Source of the DNA: Cordylochernes scorpioides | Lineage: Eukaryota > Arthropoda > Arachnida > Pseudoscorpiones > Chernetidae | Direction: 5' to 3' | Length of the DNA: 64,000 nt | Assembly (NCBI GenBank): GCA_030710605.1 | Contig: CP092879.1 | Span: forward strand, 46,804,374-46,868,373 | Part shown: one piece after another, positions 40,817-50,374 of the stretch | How the letters are laid out: each line of letters opens with the position of its first letter | Numbering within the stretch: the stretch's first letter is position 1 | The notes under the pieces: generated by a model | What the model was told of the DNA's origin: nothing | The model's input: the letters and a program-made list of their open reading frames with translations, nothing else | Databases searched by the model: none | Translations under genes and position numbers: made by a program

Positions 40817-41240
40817 TTCTATATACAGTTACGAGCGTCATGCGTTCTTAATTCTTCAGTTTTCATCTCTGTCACTGTTTGCTTTTTTTTTTTTTGGAAT
40901 GGCGCGCTCCTATTGGTTGGCTACGATCACGCCACCTTTGCCCCCCCCCATCATGACCCCCCCACTCGCTTTTGGTTTTTGTAACTATTGTGTTGGAGCA
41001 GTCGCACCTTAAATAAATGCATATATTAGTTAATAACTAAATGGAATCCTCTCTTTCTTTTTCCCAGTAAGAGACTCCTACGGAAGCCAACAGTACATAG
41101 ACAGATAAAGCCCATAGGCTATAGTTATTAACTAATATATGCATTTATATAAGGCGCCAATTTATAATTGTAACAAATAGTATTTGAATCAAAACATTCA
41201 ATCGGGTAAAACACGGGCGTTGCCCGGGTCATTAGGCTAG
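40817..41240 (+). mobile_element. Non-autonomous Helitron, complete
   Basis: TTCTATATACAGTTACGAGC start beside A, end GTCATTAGGCTAG beside T, with the CGGGCGTTGCCCG hairpin before it. Opposite orientation to the other copies. Confidence 0.9.
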
Positions 41241-41460
41241 TTGGATTATAATCTTGGTGGTTAGTAGCTCTAAATAGTAAAAATGTAAAAAAAAAAGGAT
41301 GATTATGTTCAAGTCTACAACATCTGTTGACAACTCCACACAGAGTGGTTCAAGATAAACTCCTACATCTCCAAGAGCAGGTTGAGTACCAGCTCTGTAA
41401 TCAAGGATAAGAAGAACAATGTATACTTATTAGGGGCCCGGAGCTGCTATAGAATAACTA

Positions 41461-41657
41461 CACTCATGGACAAGGTGTTTGGACATCTTAGCATGTATAT
41501 CGGGATTCAGACAATAACTCTGAAAGATATGCACAGTAACCTTTATGGAAGACATACCAGATAACCAAATGTGAACAAATTGCCTCTGTCTCCTTAAAAA
41601 ATGTTGACTGGCGATATCAAATATTTGAGACTTCCATAGGTTTTGGGTATGAGTGTG
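41461..41657. mobile_element. Tc1-like TIR element (ACTCATGGACAA family)
   Basis: CACTCATGGACAAGGTGTTT start and GTTTTGGGTATGAGTG end; interior GTATATCGGGATTCAGACAA and GTTGACTGGCGATATCAA. Confidence 0.7.
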
Positions 41658-42156
41658 TTTGGAAAAGTGTGCTGTGTTGAAAGGTAGTGTTGTTTTTCTG
41701 ATTCTACCACCATGATTGACAAAGGTCTTTAATGAAAGAACATCATGCAATTGAATTTTGCTGATGGTCCACTACCATCTATTGAAATAATATCAAATAA
41801 CTGTTGATTTTTTAAATTTTATTTTCTTTAAAAATGGAATAAAGAGTGCCTCCTTCCATTATATCAACCTGGTATTCTCTTTCTTTTGAACTTTTTTTTC
41901 TAACAATATTTACAGTAGAAATTATATGAGAGGACACTCCTGATAGATGACACCTCTCTACAAAGGACAGTTTTCATCACCAAAATTACTATTTATGCTA
42001 CAGAATCCAAATGTGCCAAAACTGATTTTGTAGTTCAATTATAGGGCTCTGAATCTGTGTATTGTTTAACAGAGATCATGAGAAAACATGATCAGACATT
42101 TTATTGCATTTAATAAAAAGGAGAGAGAAGTGCATTTTTTTTTCCTTTCATATATG

Positions 42157-42697
42157 GTAGAACCTAATTAATAGACAACACCTAGTTGTAGAACCTAATT
42201 TCTTTAGAGAGGTGCACTCTTACCGGAAAGAAGTTAAATAGTGAAAAATGGTAATTTTTTGGAGATGAAATTGCTCTTTATAGAGAGACTAGCCGAATGA
42301 CCCGGGCAACGCCCGTGTTTTACCCGATTGAATGTTTTTATTCAAATACTATTTGTTACAATTATAAATTTGGCGCCTTAAATAAATGCATATTTTAGTT
42401 AATAACTATAGCCTATGTGTTTTATCTGTCTATGTACTGTTGGCTTCCGTAGGCGTCTCTTACTGGGAAAAAGAAAGAGAGGATTCCATTTGGTTATTAA
42501 CTAATATATGCATTTATTTAAGGAGCGACCCGCTCCAACACAATAGTTACAGAAATGGGGGGGGGGGGCAAAGGTGGCGTGATCGTAGCCAACCAATAGG
42601 AGGGCGCCATTCCAAAAAAAAAGCAAACCGTGACAGAGGCCACACATGACGCTCGTAACTGTATATAGAATGTCTTCTCATAGAGATTCTACTGTAT
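42157..42697. mobile_element. pogo-like element split by a Helitron
   Basis: Left GGTAGAACCTAATTAATAGA, right TCTCATAGAGATTCTACTG; the Helitron at 42289-42670 sits inside. Confidence 0.82.
42289..42670 (-). mobile_element. Non-autonomous Helitron, complete
   Basis: CTAGCCGAATGACCCGGGCA at the left and ACTGTATATAGAA at the right on the + strand; flanks A and T. A G-run lies inside near 42557. Confidence 0.9.
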
Positions 42698-42727
42698 CAG
42701 AATTTATGTAAGGGAGGGGGGGGGGGG

Positions 42728-43200
42728 GGGGGGGTTGTGGACAAGTGGTATAATCAGTTATTTCTGACCTCTGGATCACAATCTTGTATTGCACACTTTT
42801 TTTTTTTTCTTAACAAAACTTTGCTCCAATGGCTCTCTTTCCCAATTCTTGCAAAAGTCCAATCCTACCAGTGAGTGTAAGTAATCAAATGGAGGTCTGG
42901 CATACTTCTAAGTGCAAAAGTCAAACTGCTTTTCACATGCGTAGACATATGGTGCACTTACAGTAAAAGTATGCGCCAATTACTACCCACCATGATTATT
43001 ATGGCCTCTACCTGGTGGCCGAAAACTTTGAGTCAGAAGAGTCAAAAATGACAATTTACAAAATTTCAAATTTTTTAAAGAGCCACAAATTTTTTCTTGC
43101 CAACAATGAATAGTACTCGCAAGTACTACATGCAGCTTCACATCCAAAGAGCCACAGGTTTGCAGACCCCTGGCCTATACCATGTGTACTAGGGATAATA
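42728..43200 (+). mobile_element. tRNA-derived SINE split by a hAT element
   Basis: Degraded head after the G-run at 42716-42734, body CCAATCCTACCAGTGAGTGT, CACCATGATTATTATGGCC, then GTGTACTAGGGATAA after the hAT insertion at 43012-43172. Confidence 0.82.
43012..43172. mobile_element. hAT-type non-autonomous element
   Basis: On the minus strand it starts CAGGGGTCTGCAAACCTGTG. Flanked by GCCTCTAC and GCCTATAC (8 bp, one mismatch). Same family as 23588-23774. Confidence 0.85.
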
Positions 43201-43513
43201 TTAATAAAAAATATGTGTGTTACCCAAGATCAATAATACTAGAAATGTGCAATAATTATGAAAAATTTACTCACAATGTTGCCTGCCTGGTATGAATTCA
43301 GGGCACAATTCACATTAATATTCAGTTTGTGTTTCTTCCAAAAAGATATATTCCACACTTTGAAAGGTGTGTTTCTGCAAGTAAAAGGTTGGGCAAAGAA
43401 TCACTGTAGAGCTATATGAACATCCCAATGATACTTTATAGTACAAATACAGTATAGCCGACTATAATTCACAACTGCTTTTTTCAAATATCACTCAAAT
43501 TACCTACCATAAT

Positions 43514-43612
43514 ACAAGGTAAAATAAGACCTAATAATTTAATAGTATGTGATGTTTTAGCAACAGCATTCTCACCATCATCAGACAAAAGAATAAATTA
43601 TTTTTTTTTTCA
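43514..43612. mobile_element. Foldback element, subfamily B, half copy
   Basis: ACAAGGTAAAATAAGACCTA, GTGATGTTTTAGCAACAGCA and CACCATCATCAGACAAAAGA. Confidence 0.72.
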
Positions 43613-43615
43613 ACA

Positions 43616-43812
43616 CAAGGTAATAAGACAAAATCGAAATAAATAAATAGTGTGTGACGTTTCAGTAACAGCATTGTTACCATCTTCAGACAAAAGTACT
43701 GAATGTATTATTCAGTTATATTCAGTACTTTTGTCTGAAGATAGTAACAACGCTGTTACCGAAACATCACACGCTATTTATTTATTTGGATTTGGTCTTA
43801 TTACCTTGTGTG
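43616..43812. mobile_element. Foldback element, subfamily A
   Basis: Mirror halves ACAAGGTAATAAGACAAAAT ... TTTGGTCTTATTACCTTGTG, core CTGAAGA, AGTAACA/TGTTACC, GAAAC. Confidence 0.85.
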
Positions 43813-43894
43813 GGAGAAAAATTTCTACCATCATTTGATCAATCAATATTGTCACGGCAGAGAAGACAAATATTCAAAAGTTTAATTTAAAAAT

Positions 43895-44017
43895 TGTTTT
43901 AATGTCCATCATACAGCGTTCAAAACAAGAACTGACTCACCCGTGCTGGCAAGGTCACGCTCCGCTGCGTCACGTGGGAAAACATACGTAGATGTTTTCT
44001 TACATGTTCTCAGCACA
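43895..44017 (-). repeat. 3' LTR of the Ty3/Gypsy element
   Basis: 123 bp, TGTTTTAATG...CTCAGCACA on the + strand; same as 46663-46785. Confidence 0.94.
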
Positions 44018-44077
44018 TCCCCCTTTTTAAGACTTGAAATATATATATACATTACAAACTTTAAATGCATAATATAA

Positions 44078-46120
44078 TTAATAATGAAGGCGATCCACAG
44101 GTTTAACAATTCGTCCACTCCGGGTTCTTATCTGGCCGTCTTCTGAATCGTTAGAGGGATAATCCACAACTGGGGTCTTTTCATTTTCAACCAGTTCCTC
44201 CCCCGAAAAGGTCGGCGTCGATGGGTCGGCTGGATATTGCACTGTAACTCCTTTTCGTAAATGGAACCTGTTTCGACGTAAAGTCCCAACTGGAGTATCA
44301 ACCATATACGACCTTGGTGTCGATGCTTTCTTCTTTACAATCCCCCAGGTTCGCATATCTGTAATCCAAACCGTGTCACCTTCGGATAGCTCCTCCATGT
44401 CCGTAGCTCCGCAGCGTCGATCATATCTGGATTTCATATCCTTTCTCCTTCTCCCCTCCTTTCTTTTCAGGGTCTGAGAGTCCACCAACTTTGGATTAAG
44501 ATTCTCTGGTGCAATTGGCAAGGTCGTTCGGAGTTTACGTCCCATGAGAAGCTCAGCAGGGCTGTAACCGTTCTCCAAAGGGGTCGATCGATACTCCAGG
44601 AGTCCAAGCGATGGGTCTTGATTTTTCTTGAGGATCAACTTAGCAATTTTCACACCTGCTTCTGCCATCCCATTGCTCTGCGGGAATCGAGGACTTGAAG
44701 TGACATGTGTGAATCCGTACTGCCTTGCGAAATTTGCAAATTCACGAGCAGCTCCAAATTGCGTCCCATTATCGCTTACAACAGTTTCTGGTATTCCATG
44801 TCGGGCAAATATCAGGATATCGTCCAGGTAACACATTACACCGTCCATGCCTTGCAAGATTATTGACATAACTCTCTGAAAATACTCTGGGGCGAGTGAG
44901 ATTCCAAATGGCATTCTGCAGTATTTATATCTCCCAAAAGGAGTGATGAAGGTCGTAAAATGCTGGCAGTCCGGGCTCAACGGAATCTGGTGAAAGCCAC
45001 TGTTCGCGTCCAGTTTCGAAAAGAATCTTGCTTCCCCCAGTTGCCCCAGCATGTGCTCCACCACTGGCATGGGATGCACTTCGCGCTGTACATGTTCGTT
45101 CAGCCTTGAGAGATCCACACAGAGTCGTATGTCGCCATTCGGTTTACCAGCAATCACAGTCGGTGCACACCATTCAGTCGCAACGTTAACTTGTGCTATG
45201 ATTCCCGCCTTCTCGAGCTCTTCCAATCTTGTTTTGAGCTTTTCCATCAAAGGTATTGGTACCCGTCGAGGAGTATGCACAGCATATGGTTTTGCTCCAG
45301 GTTTCAATTTGATTTCGTGAGTGTTTCCGATCTGTCCCAGTCCTTCAAATACTTCAGGGAATTCCTTGATCGGGTTAATTCTCGTCGCAACCACTTCAAT
45401 CCGCCTCGCCAGGTTCAAGAGCTCACATGCCCGGCGACTCAGAAGAGGTTCACTCAAACGACGAATGACATAAATCTTCTCCTTGATTTCATAATTGCCA
45501 TTTCGCAGCGTTGATATAAACATACCCACAGTCTGAAGTTCGGAGAATTCAGCAGCTCTAATGTTGATATCACTTTCCACTAGTCGTTGCTGTCCCATTA
45601 TCTTCTTGAAGAGACACAGAGGAACACATGTAACATCCGCCTGGGAGTCGAGCTTGAACTTCACCTGTTTCCCGTTCACTTGGATTTCTGCTGTCCATCG
45701 CCTCCTGCACTCGCCTTCATCATCATCGAGATTAGATGAATCCTCCACAGATGAGACCTCCAGGAGAAAACCAATTTCTTCATCAAGTTCAGAAACAGCT
45801 TTGACTTCCGCAGTCTTCGCCTGCTTATCTGGGCAGCAATTTGCAAAATGGCCTGTTTTTGAACATAGGTTACATCTTTGTCCTTCAGCACGGCAGGCCT
45901 GTCCTTCCCTGTGGGTGAAACCTCCGCATTTTGGACATCGTGATCTTGTTTTGGCTGACTTCTCCTTCTTCCTCGAAGGCTGCTGTTGTTGTTTCGGTGA
46001 TTGTTTCTTCGAGTTGAACTTCACCTGATTGACCTCTTGGCTTGTTGAGGGACGCTGCAGGTCGACTTGCTGCTGTCGAACGGCTTCCTGCTGTCGAACC
46101 ATTTTCACCGCCTTTTCCAA
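44078..46120 (-). pseudogene. Ty3/Gypsy Gag C-terminus, protease, RT fused to half an integrase
   Basis: 680 codons. A zinc knuckle CNLCSKTGHFANCC (residues 83-96) follows a CPKC pair; the protease region FKLDSQADVTCVP has its Asp at 158, with DSQ where DTG or DSG is usual. RT spans about 270-440 with DLSRLNEHVQ, KLDANSGFHQIPL and YLDD at 431-434. At about residue 440 (genomic position near 44803) it jumps directly to integrase GIPETVVSDNGTQF, keeping the second Asp (450) and the Glu (487). The RT thumb, RNase H, the HHCC finger and the first integrase Asp are deleted. The frame stays open over the junction. It ends RSGRIVKPVDRLHY. No functional integrase can result. Confidence 0.93.
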
Positions 46121-46580
46121 GTTCGCTGTCCAACTGCATTCTTTCAGACAAAGCTTTGTCCCTCACTCCAACCACTATTCGGTCACGGATCAACTGCTCA
46201 TGAAGACCCTCAAATTCGCAACTATCAGCCAATTTGTACAATGAAGTGATGAATTCGTCCACTGGCTCCCGATCCTCTTGGATTCTTGAATTAAATTTCG
46301 CACGTTCGTAGATAATATTCTTTCTGACACAGAAGTGGCTGTCGAACGCCTTGAGGACGGAATCAATTTTCGTTGCCTCTTCCTCCTTTTCGAACTTGAA
46401 GGTCCTGAATATATCATCCGCGCGGTCGCCCATCAAGTACATGAACAAATCGATCTTGTCCGCCTCCTCTTTCTTCTTCATTCCACTGACCATGAGGTAT
46501 CGTTCGAATCTTTTCCTCCATTTGGGCCATTCGTTGGGAGTCGAGAAGTCGAAAGTTTCTTGAGGTTGAATCTGAGCCAT
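45885..46580 (-). CDS. Ty3/Gypsy Gag (N-terminal frame)
   Basis: Starts MAQIQPQETFDFSTPNEWPK at 46580 and encodes a capsid-like protein: WRKRFERYL, a YLMGDRADDIFRTF helix region and FNSRIQEDREPVDEFITSLY with LADSCEFEGL, all typical of Ty3/Gypsy Gag. After DSELG the reading changes to low-complexity serine/alanine sequence, while the homologous continuation (LEKAVKMVRQ) is found in another frame. So the natural Gag probably passes at about 46120 into the frame of the next entry, through either a one-base deletion or a programmed shift. The last part of this frame to 45885 is out of register. Confidence 0.85.
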   Translation of the reverse strand: MAQIQPQETFDFSTPNEWPKWRKRFERYLMVSGMKKKEEADKIDLFMYLMGDRADDIFRTFKFEKEEEATKIDSVLKAFDSHFCVRKNIIYERAKFNSRIQEDREPVDEFITSLYKLADSCEFEGLHEQLIRDRIVVGVRDKALSERMQLDSELGKGGENGSTAGSRSTAASRPAASLNKPRGQSGEVQLEETITETTTAAFEEEGEVSQNKITMSKMRRFHPQGRTGLPC

Positions 46581-46662
46581 GTTGAATTATCTTCCAAAGT
46601 ACGCAAAAATCGATATTTTGCGATATACGGGTTCGTATTTTATCCAGTTATCGCTGCCACCA

Positions 46663-46785
46663 TGTTTTAATGTCCATCATACAGCGTTCAAAACAAGAAC
46701 TGACTCACCCGTGCTGGCAAGGTCACGCTCCGCTGCGTCACGTGGGAAAACATACGTAGATGTTTTCTTACATGTTCTCAGCACA
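46663..46785 (-). repeat. 5' LTR of the Ty3/Gypsy element
   Basis: 123 bp, no difference from the 3' LTR found by eye; AAAAT follows it. Confidence 0.94.
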
Positions 46786-46799
46786 AAAATAATATATTA

Positions 46800-47430
46800 A
46801 CAAAATCTATAGAATGTAAAACGAGATAACAATTTTACAAGTGATAATCTACAAGAATGGTAAGTGACGTAGCCAAGTTATTTAGGTTGATAAACTAAAC
46901 AACAACAGAGTATTTACAATAATTATTCTGTGACAATATTCTCACTGCAGGAAAAAAGAATGTGGGTGTAAGTAATCTTCCCAACCGGCCATTTTGATAA
47001 AATTCAAAATGATTTGTTCTCCCATTTAAGCAAACCTCCATTGAACAACCTCCTCCAGGAGAGGCCAAATGTATACTTATGTTTTTAGGGAGAAGGGGGT
47101 TCTGGTAAGGGACCATGGAAGGATTGGTTTGATAATGTAATAGAATGGTCTGGGATTAGAGAAGTTATGTGAGTGATGCACAGAGAGTTGTGCAGAACAG
47201 GGTGAGATGGCATTCCATGATGTCTGCTGACCTCTCTATCAGAGGTGTCATCCACAATGATGATTACTAAGTTCAACTCTATCTACCTCTAGGTCATCAT
47301 AGGTACAGCAATGGTTTATATAGAAGAGCTAGTCACACAACTTTGTCATAGAGCGGTATTCTATGGGTGATTAGAGAAACAGGTCTTGCTCTTGAATAAA
47401 GGTTTTTTCCCTCTAGCCGGTTGAATTATA
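46800..47430. other. No gene seen
   Basis: Ordinary mixed-composition DNA right of the Ty3/Gypsy element and upstream of the second CSRP start exon. No repeat family, splice-supported exon or long frame recognised; promoter or 5' UTR exon could hide here. Confidence 0.4.
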
Positions 47431-47436
47431 AGAGTA

Positions 47437-47595
47437 CAGTAGAACCTCCATGAGAGGACACATCTCTATAAAGGACAGTTTTCATCGCCAAAATACTATT
47501 TTCACTATTTAGCAACTCTCCAGTAAAAGAACACTTCTTCCCAAAAGGACACCTTGGCTTTAAAATTAGGTGTCCTTTACAGGGAGGTTATACTG
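47437..47595. mobile_element. pogo-like element
   Basis: CAGTAGAACCTCCATGAGAG ... GGGAGGTTATACTG, 264 bp upstream of the CSRP start exon. Confidence 0.86.
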
Positions 47596-47859
47596 TATAA
47601 TTCTTTTTTTTTTTTTGCAAGTTTTAGACATATTTATTGATTTAAAAAAAATCTAAATTCCAAATGCAGTTGAACTTAGTTATAACATCATAATTCTAAG
47701 GTATCAATTCTCCATTGTTTTAACCGGTATGGTGTTATTGGAAGATAAAATGATGGTTGAGATGCTGTTATAGAGAGATTCCACTGTAGGGAAGCTTCTA
47801 CAATTAGAGCATAGACATAGTACTTCATGTACTACAAGAAAGTGTACTTGGTGTTTTAG

Positions 47860-47956
47860 ATGCCTCAGATCTGTCCCCGGTGCAATACCACTGTTTACTT
47901 CAACGAGGAGAAGATAGCTGTGGGCAAACATTGGCACAAGCACTGCTTCGTGTGTG
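47860..47956 (+). CDS. CSRP: First coding exon of a second CSRP/MLP gene copy (LIM domain 1, first half)
   Basis: This exon encodes the N-terminal half of a LIM zinc-binding domain of the muscle LIM / cysteine-and-glycine-rich family, adaptor proteins of the actin cytoskeleton, Z-disc and nucleus. It starts with ATG directly after a TTTTAG acceptor (47854-47859) and ends before a GTAAGT donor at 47957. The 32 complete codons begin MPQICPRCNTTVYF and end WHKHCFVC, giving zinc ligands CxxC, then H-x2-C-x2-C. One base of the next codon is left over (phase 1), exactly what the exon at 16361 needs. Since that exon lies upstream on the same strand and its gene already has a stop at 28658, this must belong to a second copy whose later exons lie beyond the window. 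The 5' UTR would be on an upstream exon that I could not find. An internal or pseudogene exon is possible but less likely. Confidence 0.85.
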
Positions 47957-48266
47957 GTAAGTCTCCCTTCCTTTCATATGTCTATTTTTATCTCCCAACT
48001 GCTGGAGCTTTGTATGGATCCTTTATTTATAGCCTGGCTTAAACACTTCTTCAAACTGCCTTCTGTGTGGAATTCATTTTCCAACTTTCACTCCTGGGTA
48101 GTCGGTCAGTCACAGTTCATAGAGAACATGTTCCTCCATGTTCCTAATTGATGGGTATAAAAAACCGCACAAAATTTCAATAAAAATGTGACACACTCTC
48201 TGAGATTTAAAAACTATATATAAATAACTTTGTATGTACATTATACAGTAGCTATAATACAATATA

Positions 48267-48441
48267 CAGTAGAATCTCCATGAGAGGACACTCCCGCTAG
48301 CAGACTCCTCTCCACAAAGGGCAGTTTTCATTTGCAAAATTACCATTTTTACTATTTAGTAACTCTCCGGTAAGAAGACACTTCTTCCTAAAGAACACTT
48401 CGGCTCAGCAATTAGGTGTCCTTTACAGGGAAGTTCTACCG
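48267..48441. mobile_element. pogo-like element
   Basis: CAGTAGAATCTCCATGAGAG ... GGGAAGTTCTACCG. Confidence 0.85.
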
Positions 48442-48654
48442 TATCACAGAACTTGAACTATTAAAAGAGAATGATAAGGCACAGTTTGGATTATAAATTA
48501 GAACTTCAATTATAAATAGTAGAAATTCAATAAAAGAGAAATAAAATTGCTATACAATTTTTTTTAAACTATCAAATACAAAAAGTTGACAATGTCTTTC
48601 TTTATTGGTGTATGGTGAGATTTCGCATATTTATTGTCCTTCTACAGGCATAGA

Positions 48655-48785
48655 TATGGACTTGTTGTTGTTGTTGCTTATTCCTCAAGTCGTTTAAACG
48701 ATCTCCATTAGGTTCCATTGTCTCAGTTTTTTCTATTATAGTCCTGGAGTTTTCCCAGAGGTCTTTTTGGAGGATTAGATATGGA
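48655..48785 (-). pseudogene. LINE-D C-terminal fragment
   Basis: Minus strand reads LILQKDLWENSRTIIEKTE, TMEPNGDRLNDLRNK and then a CAA-repeat tail (ATAAGCAACAACAACAAC). QKDLWE corresponds to KQDLWE of LINE-B, so this is a related LINE with a similar tail. Confidence 0.6.
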
Positions 48786-48829
48786 CTTAAAATATGGCAA
48801 CTTTGATATATTTTGCTATAACCATGTTA

Positions 48830-49208
48830 CAAGAAAATAAGACCTAATCCAAATAATTTATTAGTGTGTGACCTTTCGGCAACAGCATTGTTACCATCAT
48901 CAGACTAAAGAATAAGTGAGAAAAAATATCACAGCAAGTTCTTAAATAGTACTGTTATCAAGTGTTTAAACAAAATAACAGATAATGAAAAATAGTTTTT
49001 TTTAAGACAACTTGAAGACTTCTTAGAATTAAAATGGATTTTTTTTATAACAGTACTATTTAAGAACTTGCTGTGATATTTTTTCTCACTTATTCTTTTG
49101 TCTGATGATAGTGACAATGCTGTTGCCGAAACATCACACACTAATAAATTATTTGGGTTAGGTCTTATTTTCTTGTATTATAATCTATAATCCAAATTTT
49201 GCCTTATC
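48830..49208. mobile_element. Foldback element, subfamily B, long arms
   Basis: ACAAGAAAATAAGACCTAAT ... TTAGGTCTTATTTTCTTGTA, and the inner arms extend through AAAAAATATCACAGCAAGTT / ACTTGCTGTGATATTTTTTC. The right half has CTGATGA (about 49101) with AGTGACA/TGTTGCC and GAAAC; the one-sided end CTATAATCCAAATTTTGCC follows. Confidence 0.85.
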
Positions 49209-49209
49209 A

Positions 49210-49970
49210 CTATAACCATGTTGTTGTTATATAACCACGGTTAAGACAACTGGGACTTGGGAACATGGGACCTTAGAACTATGATGTTATCACCAAGTTC
49301 TAACATTTAAAAAGAGGCTGTTATTAGGGAGTTTCCCTGTAGATGTGAAAATCAGATTTACCCATCGGAAATTTCATGTTGAGAAAACATATCTACCAAC
49401 TAACAGTTTCTCTTTTTTATTTTCAAACTTCCACATTTCAGCAGCAGTTTCCTATGACAAAGAGAGTGACTGAGTGTTATTGAATCATTGGGTTTAAAGT
49501 AAAAAGAAACTTAATGGTTTTTGATTTGGCACTTTTTCTCCCAATATGGTTTTCTAAATTACTTTTTTTTTTTTACCAGGAATGCAATTTTTATGTCCTA
49601 TATTTTTTTCCCAATATAAAAAGCTAAATTTAAATTAATTTCTCTTAAAGCATATTGTAATCCATAAATTGCCAATCTTCAAGTTTCTCATTCAATATTT
49701 AGATGATGACTCTTTCTTTGTCTCTTGTTTGATTGCTTGTGTTTCTCTATAAAATACTTCTTTTGGACCTCATCCATATAGAGAAGTTTTTATACTGGAG
49801 GAAGTAATTGTTTGAAGGAATAATCTCTATGGCTTCTATAGAAATGGTATCATTTTAGTGGTATGAGACTTTCAAAAGAAAGAGACAGAGATAAAGGTGG
49901 TTGTCCCTAATGTAAATTGACAGTATGGCATACTCTTTGCTGAATAACTACGTTAGGCATCACTTATTTA
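49210..49970. other. No gene seen
   Basis: Intron-like AT-rich DNA before the 37-bp array; no repeat family or exon recognised. Confidence 0.4.
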
Positions 49971-49974
49971 CATA

Positions 49975-50280
49975 TTAAGGCATTTATATATAGAATTGCC
50001 TATTTACATATAAAGGCATTTACATATAGGCATCACCTATTTACATACAGTAGAACCTGTAAAGGACACCTAATTGGAGAGCCAAAGTGTCTTTTAGGGA
50101 GAGGTGTCCTCTTACCGGAGAGTTGCTAAATAGTAAAAATGTTCATTTTGCAAATGAAAACAGTCCTTTGTAGAGAGGTGTCTGCTAGCTGGGTGTCCGC
50201 TAAAGGGAGGTTCTACGGTATAAAGGTATTTACATATAGGCATCACCTATTTATATATAAAGGCATTTACATATAGGCAT
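49975..50280 (+). repeat. Degenerate leader of the 37-bp array
   Basis: Ancestral-looking units CATTTACATATAGGCATCAC with CTATTTACATATAAAGG. Interrupted by the pogo-like element at 50048-50218. Confidence 0.8.
50048..50218. mobile_element. pogo-like element inside the array
   Basis: CAGTAGAACCTGTAAAGGAC ... GGGAGGTTCTACGG, TA flanks. Confidence 0.85.
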
Positions 50281-50370
50281 TCGGCCTGCCACTGAGTAGT
50301 GCTCCCAGTCTTGATGACAAAGGCAGACGCATTCTACTTCACCCAGTGTGGAGATAAGAAAGAAGAAGAA
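50281..50370 (-). mobile_element. LINE-tail-sharing short retroelement (family A), 3' end only
   Basis: CGGCCTGCCACTGAGTAGTG to GTGGAGATAAGAAAGAAGAA, inserted between array units (sense strand +). Confidence 0.75.
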
Positions 50371-50374
50371 CATA

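Larger units (their letters stand above)
43895..46785 (-). mobile_element. Ty3/Gypsy LTR retrotransposon, internally deleted, identical LTRs
   Basis: Two 123-bp LTRs (43895-44017 and 46663-46785) look identical and are bounded by TG/CA; AAAAT flanks both ends (43890-43894, 46786-46790). On the minus strand the 5' LTR is followed by TGGTGGCAGCGATAACTGG, the primer-binding region, and a polypurine tract AAAAAGGGGGA lies next to the 3' LTR. Coding order is gag, protease, RT, integrase. At 2.9 kb it is well short of a complete element, because RT and integrase are joined across a large deletion. Identical LTRs imply recent insertion. Confidence 0.95.

Noticed and set aside
44628-46800. Plus-strand frames over the Ty3/Gypsy element
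   Set aside because: They are antisense to clear gag/RT/integrase homology and carry no domain of their own.
47860-47956. Exon at 47860 as an extra LIM domain of the same gene
   Set aside because: It lies downstream of an in-frame stop at 28658 and begins with ATG, so a second gene copy is simpler; a readthrough or trans-spliced product has no support.
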